From Annulohypoxylon bovei var. microspora (lineage: Eukaryota > Ascomycota > Sordariomycetes > Xylariales > Hypoxylaceae): DNA of 64,000 nucleotides. This document shows, piece after piece, positions 1-11,349 of the stretch. Made by a program: the position numbers and the translations under genes. Each line of letters opens with the position of its first letter. The stretch's first letter is position 1. Under the pieces are notes generated by a model. That model was not told the DNA's origin, made no database searches, and saw nothing but the letters and a program-made list of their open reading frames with translations. The stretch lies in contig MU405312.1 of assembly GCA_022836615.1 (NCBI GenBank), forward strand, positions 81,177-145,176, read 5' to 3'.

Positions 1-3000
1 ACTCGGATGAGGCGCAGATGAATCTATTCGACAAAACTGATTGTCAGTTTATATGCTTTCCAGCTTCTCACCGGGTCACAGTGCAGCAATGGGTACAAAA
101 ACGAGCCATGCTGGCCGTAGAAGTCCCGCCGATAGATTCCTGGTTCCCATCTCATGAGGTTAAGCCTTTCCCTTACGGTAAGACATTCGAGCAGGCAGAA
201 TGGGAGCCTCTTGTTGTATTACACACAAGCGGTAGTACTGGACTCCCGAAGCCAGTAGTAGTCAGACAAGTCAGTAGCCAATCCTACCTCTACTAACAAC
301 ACTTCCAAGAATCACCTCTGCGCTTGCCTTTATAGCGCTCAAATATTAACTCTGACCCCGTTAATTTTATAGGGAATGTTGGCCGTCAGCGACGCCTATC
401 ATAATGTACCGAATTGGAAAGGTCTTCCGACCTTCATACGGGTATGGTCTGAATACTCAAAGAGACAGCTTGCTCCCTGTAGGTACAATTCCCTGTTTGC
501 ACAATTATCCACGGGGAAAGTGCTGATAATATAGTCCCTCTCTTTCATGCGGGTGGGCTGTATCTCTTTTTCACGAGAGCTATCTATTGGGGGAATCCCG
601 TTGCGCTCGGGGTAGCCGATCGACCCTTATCCGCTGATTTGGCTGTCGAATGCCTTAAAAATGTCGACGTTGAAGGTATCTTGTTGGCGTAAGTGTGTTA
701 AAATCGAGGCCAGAATCTCATCCTACCTCACATGTAGCTTGTTCTCTTTGCCTAACAACCCTGATATAGGCCTATGGTTTTGGAAGAAATGAGCCAAAGT
801 GCTCATTACATCCAAGCTCTGTCGAAATTGAAGATGGTAATATTCGGAGGCAGTCAGTGTTACCATTGCTTGCCTACCTACCTAAATACCTTATCCCTTC
901 GAGGTAAACTGACATTCGGTACCTAGGCCACCTGAGTAGGGATTCCGGTAACAAGCTATCAAGTGGCGGAGTGAAACTGGTGAATGCGATTGCCGCTACA
1001 GAGCATGTTCATCCCGAATGCATATTTTGGCCCCCAAACTGACAGCTTCACAGATTCAGTCCCTTCCCTATGTACGTGCAGTCTGATCCTGACCTGTGGC
1101 AATGTAAGTTCCTCGTTGCGTCGATGAACTATGATTCGAGACACTTGATCTTTCAGAATTTCTCTTGTTAAGTATTAGCATAGCTGACTGAGTATATTAT
1201 AGACTTCGTCATCAATTCAGACATATTTGGAGCCGAGTGGCGGAGGATGGAAGTTGAGGATGATGTATACCGACTCGTCATCGTACGCAAAAACGAACAT
1301 CCAGGCTACCAGACTTGCTTCTATACGTTTCCAGACAACCAAGAGTATGACACTGGAGATATCTACAAACCGCACCCTACTCTCCCTGATTATTGGCTCT
1401 ACTGTGGCAGGTTAGACAGTACGTAATCCTCGTTTTTGTTTCACACCTTCCGACGGGTGTTTAGGTACCTGTTACTTTCGAGTACCCGATGAAGTGTTAT
1501 GTCATATACAATAGCTTACATTATTCTCGATAGACATCGTTGTTTTCTCTAGCGGCGAGAAAATCAATCCGACAGCCATCGAAGAAAAACTTGAGCGCCA
1601 TCCCCTTGTCAAGGGCGCACTAGTACTTGGTTTTGGCCGTCTACAGGCCGGGTTGCTGGTTGAGCCCCTCAAGCACCCCAAAGACGACCAGGAAACTCAG
1701 CAATTTATTGACAATGTCTGGCCTTCGGTAGAGGAAGTTAATAGGGAGACCGGATCTCACGGACAAATCAGTCGCAGCTTCGTCATGTTTTCGAACCCGC
1801 AGAAACCTCTTCCTCGTGGGGGAAAGGGGAGTATTCAAAGAGCCAACGCGCTGAAGCTTTACCAGGAAGAAATAGATGAGCTGTATGAAAAGGGGGGCGA
1901 AGTCGCCGACGCAACCGTAACCCCTATCGACTTAGGGTCAGTGGACGCGTTAGTCGAATCGATCAGGCAATTGTTCCAACTCAGAGTTGGCCATAAAGGC
2001 AAAGGCCTTGATCCAGATACAGATTTCTTCTCGGCGGGGATCGACTCACTACAAGTTATTAATGCGTGTCGTCTTATCCGAGCAGGTCTTCAAGTGGCTG
2101 GTCATGACATCGACGTGCCCACGCGTGCCATATACAGTAACCCCACGTTGCGTCAATTATCAACCTATATCTATTCAACGGCTCGAGATGGAACCGTATC
2201 CGTATCTGGAGACGATAAGCATGCTACCCAAGCTATGGAAACCCTCCGGAAAAGGTATACGAAAGACTATCCCAAAGCTAGGGAGAATCGTCAAGATCCT
2301 GTCTATCAGGGCCAGACAGTCATTCTGACTGGTTCGACCGGAAACCTTGGGTCTTACCTATTAGACCTTCTCACTAGAGACCCGGCAGTCGAAAGAGTTA
2401 TTTGTCTCAACAGGGCAGATGATGGCGGAAAGAAGCGTCAGGCCGAGGCGATGGAGCAGCGTGGCTTGAACGAGACCTGGAACGGGTCTAAATGCACCTT
2501 TTTACATGCTGATACTACTCAGCGGGACTTTGGACTAGGCCACGAGACCTACAGCAAGCTTTTGAAGGACGTAGATCGCTTCATCCACAATGCCTGGCGA
2601 GTCGACTTCAACATCCAGTTTGAAAGTTTCGAGCCACAGTTGCAGGGCGTGCGTAACATTGCGAACTTCGCCGCACAGGCCTCCAAGCGCGTCGCCGTTA
2701 CCTTCATTTCTTCTGTGGGCACAGTTGGCCAATGGGATTCTCTAAAGCGTGGCCCTGTACCAGAAGAAAGGCTTGAGGACATGAGTCTTCCGAGTAACGG
2801 TTACGGGCGTAGCAAGATGATCGGAAGTCTCATCCTCGAGGATATAGCGAAACATGGCGATTTCCCTGTCGTAATTATTCGCGTCGGCCAAATCGCTGGT
2901 TCTGAGGCCGGTGCCGGGATCTGGGCCAAGCGTGAGCTGATCCCTTCTGTTATCGCTAGCAGTCTGTATCTGAAGGCGCTGCCTAGCGGTCTCGCGCGTA

Positions 3001-3422
3001 TGAGCCGAGTAGACTGGACCCCTGTTGAAAAGATCGCGAGCATGGTGCTGGAAATCTCCGGTGCATCTGAGAGAGTACCAGCTCGAGATATTAGCGGTTA
3101 CTTCCACGGGGTTAATCCAACTGCTTCGTCGTGGAACCAGTTAGCCTTAGCAGTACAGGATTTCTACGGAAAAGATCGTCTCCCGGAGTTGATCAGCTTG
3201 AAGGATTGGGTTTCTAGGCTCGAGAAAAGCAGGACGCAGGGGTCGCTGGATGCGAATCCGGGCATCAAGCTGCTTGACACATTTCGGGAGATGTGTGCTG
3301 GCGCCCAAGAACCTGTGATCCTTGACACGCGAAGAATTCTCGAACGGAGCCCTTCTATGCGATCTGCCACGGCGATTACGCCGGACCTGATGAAGCGTTG
3401 GTGCAGCCAGTGGGAATTCTAG
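1..3422 (+). CDS. NRPS-like A-T-R enzyme (adenylation-thiolation-thioester reductase), 5' truncated by window edge
   Basis: Activates a carboxylic acid as acyl-AMP, loads it on a phosphopantetheine arm and reduces it to an aldehyde or alcohol. Exons read as <3..269, 373..478, 535..688, 770..852, 927..1002, 1054..1103, 1203..1418 and 1534..3422, all phase-compatible, giving about 946 visible residues; roughly the first 100 are missing to the left. The adenylation core shows HTSGSTGLPKP, FPLFHAGG, a TE-type motif and GRLDN. The carrier site is DFFSAGIDSLQ with its serine codon at 2046-2048. The C-terminal Rossmann reductase has TGSTGNLGSYL and the YGRSK catalytic pair. There is no condensation domain. 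Fungal lys2-type and aryl-acid reductases share this layout; I cannot predict the substrate. One intron (1003-1053) is GC-AG. Confidence 0.9.
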
Positions 3423-3639
3423 GCGATGAGACTTGGACGGAATTGGTGGCGAGTTTTCCCACTAAGATCAGATGCTGAAAATCTGCGTGGAAGTGGCCGT
3501 CGATACCTTCGTTTAGATATGATGTTATTGTTAAAATGAGACGATTTAGGTGACATTTATTTGGGTCAACACGGTGTAAACTGAGACCACCTGCATGGCA
3601 CACTGTGAGAGACAGGGGGCTGAACGGGTGGCTGAAAGG

Positions 3640-3796
3640 GTGGCTAGACAGGTGCGCGAACCGCCAGCCGGATGGTGGTGAGTGGTTTCGTGGGATGAGA
3701 AAAGAAACAAAAACAGGAGATCGGGGAATCGAACCATCGACCTCCGGCTAAACTCGGGATATTGTGCCACCCGAACGGGTGGCCTCGCGTTTTATA
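3640..3796 (-). repeat. tRNA-like, SINE-like repeat, copy 1
   Basis: Read on the minus strand, this has a TATA-like start next to ACGCG, a perfect 6-bp hairpin CCACCC-GTTC-GGGTGG, a box-A-like stretch and a perfect Pol III box B, GGTTCGATTCC (3725-3735), followed soon by T-runs. A diverged copy lies at 57520-57700. It does not fold as a proper tRNA (the T and acceptor stems do not pair), so I call it a tRNA-derived repeat. About 100 bases align well between the copies, then weaker similarity in CCACCC-rich sequence. Confidence 0.55.
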
Positions 3797-3863
3797 TATT
3801 CTCGTTTTCGGATTAAATAATCGAAAATAATTATCGCACGATCACTTATTCCTCGCTCTTTTG

Positions 3864-4782
3864 CTAGCCATCTAATGCTCGGTCAGGGTCAGCCAGCCAC
3901 TCTCGAATCCTATCCAAGCCGAAAAGATCATGCTCCTTGTCGGAAAACATCACTGGCTTTTCGTGGTTACACCAGCCGGGCGTCCCCCCTTCCATGAGCC
4001 TTCCACCAAACGGCCGACAGGATCCAAAATCAATCAGTACTGGCAAATTATCTTTATCCAGTAGTATGTTGCTTGGTTTCAAGTCGTTGTGCGCCAATCC
4101 GGCCTGGTGCAGGTGAAAGATTGCTGACTCAAGCTCCTCCATGAAGCGCTGTGAGTCTATAGTGCCATTCTTATCCTTATCCTTGTCCATTTGCCACAAG
4201 AAAAAATCAGTGAGACTGCACTTGTGACGCTCCAGAACGATTCCCGCTAGACGTCTATCTCTCTTTAGGCAGCCATAGTACTGAATTATATTCTTGTGCT
4301 GGATGCTCGAGACTTGCTCCATGATCTGAGCCTCTCCCACTATATCAAGCAGAGTTAATAAGGGTGTTTTGCGAGAAGGAGTGGCGAGACAATCGGCATG
4401 CCAGATACTTACAGAAAACGTCACGAATCCACCCGCGGGGGTCGGAGGTCTCATACGTGAGAAGGGAAGGTCTCTTGATGTATAACTCGTTATCCGGCTT
4501 TTCAGCTGTTGCCATTTCCTTAAGGCTAACTCCTTCAGGTATCTCTGGGTAAATATCCGCGTCCGGGATTCTTCGCATCGCTTCTTTTACCTCTGCAATG
4601 TTGACATCGGGCCTAGGCTTGAATATTTGCGCGAAATATGCCTCTCCATTCCGATAGAACTTCCAGAAAGTAGTATATTCGCCATCCGACTCACCCTCGT
4701 TATGCACTCCCGTCGCGCCGTCGAGATCGGTGAACGCTTGAATGTCATGAGGAGGGCCAACATCATCGTCTACAGTTGCCAT
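3864..4782 (-). CDS. Small protein-kinase-like protein
   Basis: Two exons, 4782..4413 and 4339..3864, joined over a GTAAGT...TAG intron in phase; 281 aa. Exon 2 holds the kinase C-lobe signature: HNDLKPSNILL (catalytic loop, Asp and Asn present) and IDFGSC (the DFG magnesium site), then a GTPGW activation-segment end. The N-lobe is poor: I see no glycine-rich loop and no clear VAIK lysine. The protein stops soon after the activation segment, shorter than a normal kinase domain of about 260 residues. It matches the small fungal kinase-like proteins that are often expanded. Start chosen at MATVDDD because the upstream in-frame ATG adds residues that look like untranslated leader. Target unknown. 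Confidence 0.75.
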
Positions 4783-6273
4783 GGTCTGGAAAGGTAAGGG
4801 AGGAAAAGAGAAATTGATGTGGAGGATATCAAGGTCGAGTGTAATGCAGGCTGCCTGAGGGTTGGTAGAGAAAGTCAAGATTGATATATGGAAATGAAAG
4901 CTTTAAGAAGAAGGGTGTTGTAAATGATTGTTTCATTTGTGAGTGTGAGGCAGCCTCGCCGGAGGTAATACTAGATTGATGCACTTCTATCCACCAACAA
5001 CCGGCCAATCGACCAATGACAACACCCCGCTCGGTATTAATTAGACAATTATGCAGCACGTCTTCGAGAGAATGCTTACGGCAAGGCCACAAGATCCCAG
5101 GTTTGTTGGTGATTATCTTCAAAACCACAGGCTTCAAACCTCGCCAAGCCAGGCTGTTGCGCTTCGATGTTAAGCGTAATGTAATGCTTGATGATATGTG
5201 ACCACAAGGCCGGTTTCACCAGATAATCAAGCCGTAGCCATTCAATTCAAACTGGTTGGTGATTTGTATCTTTTTCCACTTCCTTTAATCCATTCAACAA
5301 AGTTGAGCTGCCGGTCTATTAGCCTACTTCATGTATTTGTGAAATAGACTTTTTCATTTATTATAATATTATTTGTCCTAGAAGTTCCTCATGTATGATC
5401 TAATATTACTATCTACCTACCTAAGACTTCATGAGTATTTCTGTATCAATACGCAACGAAAATGTGAGGGGGGTGGAGGATATAAAAAGCTATTAACAGA
5501 TTGCTGTAAGCGCAAAGTGACATCGTGCTTACCTGGGTACCAATTTTAGAATTTTGTTTTGTGCTTAGCAATCATCTTTGATAGGGCAAATAAGCCTTCA
5601 TATTTGGAGCAAAAGGAGTGGCGCATGAGCTAGTAATGTGATAAAGGGGTAACTGTGTGAGCTTCTGTCAGGGGCTGGCCCGTAGTTTATGGCTGTGTCA
5701 CAGAGTGAGAGGCTGGAGTGCAAGAGGCTCGCCAGAGGCTCGCTAGTAGGTAGATATGTGGGATTATTAACGCCTAATCCTTTTCTAAACTCTTGGGGCC
5801 TTTGGCCCCTTTATATATACAGCTGGTAGCTTGCCGGTGGGGCGCTGCTAGGCAGCTCCGCACGCTAGGCCCTGACAGCTTCTATCAAGGCAAGGACACT
5901 ATTCGTTAAGAATATGTGCGACGAAGGCCGCAACAGAGACACTTAAACCATTATTTTGAGAACACTGCTGATAAAGTACTAGTTTAGATGTTGATGTTTG
6001 ACATCCTAATATTGCGAATCCATGTTACAGTACAGAGTGATGATAGCCTGTTTGCATCTCCCCTTTTTGAAAGTGCATTTTTATTTATTTAACACTCATG
6101 TCTCCTTTTGTTTATGTCCAGCCCTTAATCGCATCACCGAAGCCGATATACTCCAGCAACCAATTATTGATCATACATCTCCTGATATACTCTGGCTTCT
6201 CAGATTATTAAGGAATATATGCCTTGATGCTATGAGTACAAGACAATTATTGAGTGCTTAAGTTCCACGTGTA
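4783..6273. other. Intergenic, no supported gene
   Basis: AT-rich spacer between two minus-strand genes. Short ORFs here lack recognisable domains and splice-compatible partners. It contains scattered TACCTAC-type motifs but no tandem array or RNA gene that I can support. Confidence 0.5.
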
Positions 6274-6915
6274 TCACCACGAAAGACCGAGGACCGATGC
6301 TATAAACGCGACAATGTATAGATATACTCGTTTTCCCTCACTCGACATTGCTGCAAGATTTGATGATGGTATTGGGCTAAGGGCTGTCTCCAATGCTACC
6401 GACATTGACGGCGTTGAGGTCACAGTCCGAGTGATGGTAGCGGTAGCATTCGCTGTGGCTAGTGAAGTCGCATTACCGGCTATTAGGGTGTACGATGGAA
6501 TTAGTATAACCCCCCTTGAAGTTGTATCGAATTCGCCCTCGAGTCTCCTTTAGCGACTGAATTCCAACTCACCGTTTTTGCCAGAGCTCCCTAGGCCACA
6601 ATACGAGGAAAATACGTCTAAGGCCTGGCTTGCCGCGGTCATAGGACCGGTAGAGCACCGTGAGGCCACGCTGGTACTGATGATACCGTTCATCTTGGAC
6701 GAGCTGGCGGTACAGAAGCAAGAATACGAGGTTGTTCTGCCGTCGTCACCACAACCTCGATCCATATCTCGGACGATAAAACTCAATGGAACCTCGGCAC
6801 ATTGAGGAAGAGATGCGTAAGCTGGGATTTGGTCAATGAAGACATGTTGGCTAGCAACAAAGACGGCGAAGGCGACAAGGAGGAGGTGAAGGACAGGGAC
6901 AGAGAGTGACAGCAT
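6274..6915 (-). CDS. Small secreted Cys-rich protein (CFEM-like pattern) with C-terminal membrane anchor or GPI signal
   Basis: Exons 6915..6573 and 6479..6274 (GTGAGT...TAG, 93-base intron, phase 1) give 182 aa. Residues 1-22 form a signal peptide (LHLLLVAFAVFVAS). A domain with six cysteines follows (QCAEV, RGCG, YSCFC, SRCS, SYCG), resembling degenerate CFEM and related fungal cell-surface modules. A Ser/Thr/Asn-rich linker comes next (TATITRTVTSTPS), and a hydrophobic tail (VYLYIVAFIASVLGLSW) ends the protein. Without exon 2 the ORF stops early after the cysteine domain; the added tail makes a coherent surface protein. It is divergent from the membrane-protein gene at 7543, with 627 bases between them. 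The CFEM assignment is by cysteine pattern only. Confidence 0.6.
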
Positions 6916-7542
6916 CGTGTTTGGTAGTCGTTGTTCTAAGAAGGTATGGGGGCGTGAATTTCCATAGGATAGCGACGAAGGAGAGAATGGCTTCGAAAAT
7001 ATACCTACCGAGGTGACCGGTAGGACTCTGACGACATGCAAGTCAATTGAAGTCCTAGGGACCTGAGTTTCAGATATAAGCATGGATGGGGGACGCCGAT
7101 AGAGCCTCACCTTGAATTGGCCTATCAATTGAGAATATCCAATTATAGCGCGGATTGGCCGGTGAGATTTCTGGGGGTCGGTAGGGCTGAGGGTGTCACA
7201 GCCGGTTGGAAAAGTAACGCTGTGGACCGAAGATCTTATGTAATAGAGCTGAGCACCTGGCAGTCCCATTAGTTGTTCAGCTTATGCAGGGGCTCAACTC
7301 CAATCCTTACCTACCTAGTACTCAACGGCGACTCGTATGAAGGGTCTGACTGTGAAGTTTAATTATCGTTCCCGTTATTATACCCGGTGGCGCCGATGGG
7401 GGCCAACGAATTGAGAATTGCCAGTAGGTGAAAGAACTGTGACCTACATACATATACCAATAGAAAATGTAACGCAATCCGCTCCCTTTGAAGTCGACGG
7501 GTCAATTATGGTAGAACGATAACACTCAATCGTATCGAGACC

Positions 7543-8895
7543 ATGACTAAGGCCAAACCCCTATTTCACCCAGTACATCATTTGCGTAGAATCGGGAGCT
7601 CCTTCTCTAGCCTCAAGAGTCTCGACGATCGTGGTATGCCCTCGACACGGACACTTCTGGTCTCGTTGATCAGTTTCGTCCTCTGCTTATTGCTCGGCAC
7701 CGTAGCCGCGGTGAATAAACAGTTACCAGATGTCCAGATCATAGTTTCAAGCATACTATTCGCGCTTGTTACTTTCCTCTTCTTCCTAGATTGGTTGAAT
7801 CGTCGACGGGCAAATGCTAGAGGCTTGGGTCCTGTACCGGCATACGCGAGGAATCTAGGAAATACAGTCATCACGACGATGGTCACGCTGATTGCCATCC
7901 CTCTGCTGTATATGTACACTTGGTATCCTGCCCTCAACCAAGATGTCATCACAATCACGAAGGACACTGTGGTATGATCATTACCTCTTGATTGGCCACC
8001 TCCGGAGCTTTAGCTGATCGTATTATCGAGTGTAGGACCATGCGTACTTTCCATCGATAACACTGTTTCAGCGCGAGGATTGGACGTCTCAGGGGACTCT
8101 AGATGTCTCTCGAGCTCCGCCTAAATGCTTTATCGACTGGGCAGAGGAGGGTGCGCCGAGTTGCGGATTAAGCAACTCGCAACGTCTACCTTGTCGCTGC
8201 GAGGATCGCTGGGAAGAGAGTATCGGGAACTATACTTGGCGTGGAACCAAATATCGGACACTGACGTTGGTCTCATCGAAGGCTTTATTATGTACCGTGC
8301 CTACTACGTTTATGCTAGCGCAGGCCTTCATGTGGTGTATGATGACCTCCAGGTACCATTTACCATTTTCAGGCTATGGATGTTGACAGATACTAGATGA
8401 CTCTAGCAAAGCTATCAACGACTCTTCGCGCCTCCTATCACCTAGCCTCTCAGTCGCCATATACGATCCCACACTCAACCTCACCGAGGCTCTGGAGAAC
8501 GATTACACGAGGCCAATCCTCATCAACGCGAATGGGATGGTCGCGGTTAATCTGGGCCTGAACTATAGACAAGCTCGCGGCAGGGCCCCGGCGTACGATT
8601 ACGATATCTCGTTGTCGACGATCCCCTCCCTAGAGATGCAGTGCGACGTGGGATCCGATACAGAGCAAGCTACAGGGCCTTGTTTTCTGTCTCTGTGGAT
8701 TCAGTTTCCAACATTTGAGCGACAGGTTTCTACTCAGGGGTACGCCATGAGTTGGCCGGTAAGTGTTGACGAATCGAGACAGATCTAGTTCGTGTGTTAA
8801 TGAGTTGTTAGGATGTCATTGCTTCTGCTGGATCTTGGCTCTCGTTGTTCCAGATTGTAAGTTGGATACTCTCTGGGCTTGCTTTGCAGGCGTGA
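7543..8895 (+). CDS. Unknown multi-pass membrane protein with large non-cytoplasmic domain
   Basis: Proposed exons: 7543..7971, 8036..8219, 8282..8352, 8390..8758, 8812..8895; 378 aa. Three transmembrane segments lie near residues 33-53, 64-85 and 106-127. A soluble domain with Cys residues (FIDWAEEGAPSCG, LPCRCED) and N-glycosylation sites follows, then a final hydrophobic segment (LFQIVSWILSGLALQA). The 62-base intron 8220-8281 is inferred from a GTATCG donor, an ACTGAC branch site and restored frame (FIMYRAYYVYASAGLHVVYDD). The next intron is least certain: 37 bases with the consensus donor at 8353, or 55 bases with a donor at 8335. I do not recognise the family. Confidence 0.6.
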
Positions 8896-10283
8896 GTATA
8901 CGGATATAATTACCTACCTAGATACTCTAGATAGGAACCTAGGTACCTAGGCATTATGTGAGTAGGTAGTACCTAGTATAATTTGTATAACATTTTGAGA
9001 CATACTGAAACATACTGCCTTCAAATCGGTTACCTTGAAGAAAAGAGAAATGATATAGAATCAATTCATGTTGAATAATTCCAAGTTAGTTACACAATTT
9101 CATCTAAACGCGTCTACGGTTGAAGTACATAGTACATTATGTATGTACCTACTTTCAACATCAATGATTGAATCATCTAGCGAGATTAGGTGGCTGTGCG
9201 AATTCAAGCCACATCCATTTTCGGTTCCTCGGTTTCCACATTGACGTCGATCCCGCAGTCCGAGAAGACCACAGCTAATCTCTGATTCTAATGTCAGAAA
9301 CTCTACCTTTGTATGCCATCGTTTCCCAACAGCTCTTCAATATATCGTTCGAGGTCACCTAAAGCCTGCAAGCCTCATTAGTTACTCCTTCTTGAAACGT
9401 CTAAATGGCGCCAACGCTACTTGATGTGCGGCATGTATGCTGCCGTCGCTCTTCGACGAACATTATGCCGCCATCCCCCTAACTCTGGTCTACGGTAAAT
9501 CGTTACCTAACTCCCTAGCCAGCCAAACACCACTCTCCCTTTGCCTTTGGTTGAATTTCTCTAAAATGATGTAAGTATGTTAATCTGGAGCTATTCTAAC
9601 CCTTTGATTCCTCCGTTTTGCATCTGACCAACGTAACACGCCTCTGATATCATCGCCTTCATGCTGTTCATCAAGACCCCCCGTTTCTCCTCAGGCGGCT
9701 GATTATCCTACCCGGAGATTTACCGTCAAACGTTCTATGTACTAACCCAATTCGGACTAGCCTCTTATGAAAATTTAGACCTTGTGCTACGAACGGTACG
9801 AACCTTGGAAGTACGAGGCGGGGTTTTCTTTCCAGGTGTCCCGGGCCTTCTGGAAGCAAGATTTGCGCTGTCTTCAGCAGTACCTTCAGTACCTACCTAA
9901 GTATGACCACCTCCAACGGCCTACCGCAGACAAACAAGCAGTACCTACCTCCATAGTAGGCCTGTACTGTAACAACAGTCTAGGCAGGCAGCCTACAGCT
10001 TTCCCGCCCCAACCCGCCTAGCACGCCTAGCACGCCTAGCCCGCCTTCTCCCAAACTGTATACACCGCGCGCCGCCTCTTGATTTTCCAAACACCTCCGA
10101 ACCCGAACGCTTCAATAAAATCAAAACACAAACACCCCGAAAACAATTTTCACCGACCAACAGATCCGACGCGCAAATTTATTTAATTGACCACGAAATC
10201 GACTCTATCTCTACTCGCCGCATTCTAGAATACCGATCATATATTTCTTTAAGATATCGAATTCTCGCGCATCGATATAAACA
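8896..10283. other. Intergenic region upstream of H2A.Z
   Basis: No supported gene. It contains dense CCTAGGTACC-type motifs near 8935-8975 and a CGCCTAGCA repeat near 10015-10045. The last 200 bases, CT- and AT-rich, are the likely H2A.Z promoter and 5' leader. Confidence 0.5.
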
Positions 10284-11349
10284 ATGGCTGGCGGAAAAGG
10301 CAAATCAGCCGGCGGCAAGAGCTCAGGTGGAAAGACTTCGGCTGCCGAGGGTCCCAAGAAACAACAGAGCCATTCTGCCCGCGCCGGACTTCAGGTAAGT
10401 TATTATTATACTATTGAAGTATCATATTGTTTGTCGTGATGCACCGCAATTATTTTCAATTTTTTCCGGATTGTCGAGACGTCTCCATATCTCCAACCCC
10501 GAGCTCCTCATCCGTATCCATCAACATCGTGCCCCTCGATCCGTAGAATGACGCGCACCTTCATTCACACAACACAACAACACGTACCATCACCGAACCA
10601 TCCCGAGCTATATAACGAACTTGAATCTCGACTATGGGATTTAGTAGTAATCGCTTAATAATGACGGTTGCGCCTATCATTCGTCACTTTCGACTTCGAC
10701 CTGAAAGACTTGCATCACGCTCATCGAAAATGACTTGGAGATATTGCGATGGAATGCGACAATAACAACACTTCTCAACCCACGACTTGGTGCATTATTG
10801 ACTCGATGTTTTACATTTTGACCGTGGCCGATTTTTTCAATAATTTTTAAATGTTACTTACGACGTGAAAGTCACCTATGACATGAAATTTTACTAATAT
10901 GTCAACCACATGTATAGTTCCCTTGCGGTCGTGTCAAGCGTTTCCTAAAGCAAAACACCCAAAACAAGATGCGCGTCGGTGCCAAGGCTGCCGTCTATGT
11001 TACCGCTGTGCTCGAGTATCTGACTGCAGAAGTTCTCGAGCTTGCAGGAGTGAGTCACCCTCTTTATCCTCTTTATCTGCCTTCTTTGTGCTACGTTGCC
11101 ACCTCTTGACTATCCGTACCTTTCATCTAATCCCGAACACCCGCTAACTTGTCTGCATAGAACGCCGCCAAGGATCTCAAGGTCAAGCGTATCACGCCTC
11201 GCCATCTCCAACTTGCCATCCGCGGCGACGAAGAACTGGATACTCTGATTCGCGCAACCATTGCCTTCGGCGGTGTCCTACCCCACATCAACCGCGCCCT
11301 ACTGCTCAAGGTCGAGCAGAAGAAGAAGAACAAGGCAATCGAGGCATAA
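10284..11349 (+). CDS. Histone variant H2A.Z
   Basis: Exons 10284..10394, 10918..11049 and 11161..11349 give 143 aa. The protein starts MAGGKGKSAGGKSSGGK, a lysine-rich acetylatable tail. It contains the histone-fold sequence with KMRVGAKAAVYVTAVLEYL, the H2A.Z-type HLQLAIRGDEELD and the acidic-patch and docking region FGGVLPHINRALL. It replaces H2A in nucleosomes near promoters and is deposited by SWR1-type remodellers (family knowledge). Intron 1 is 523 bases, very long for this window. The gene is identified by near-complete family conservation. Confidence 0.97.

Noticed and set aside
3700..3796. A canonical tRNA gene
   Set aside because: Box B is perfect but the T-stem and acceptor stem do not pair and no proper anticodon arm forms; a tRNA-derived repeat fits better.
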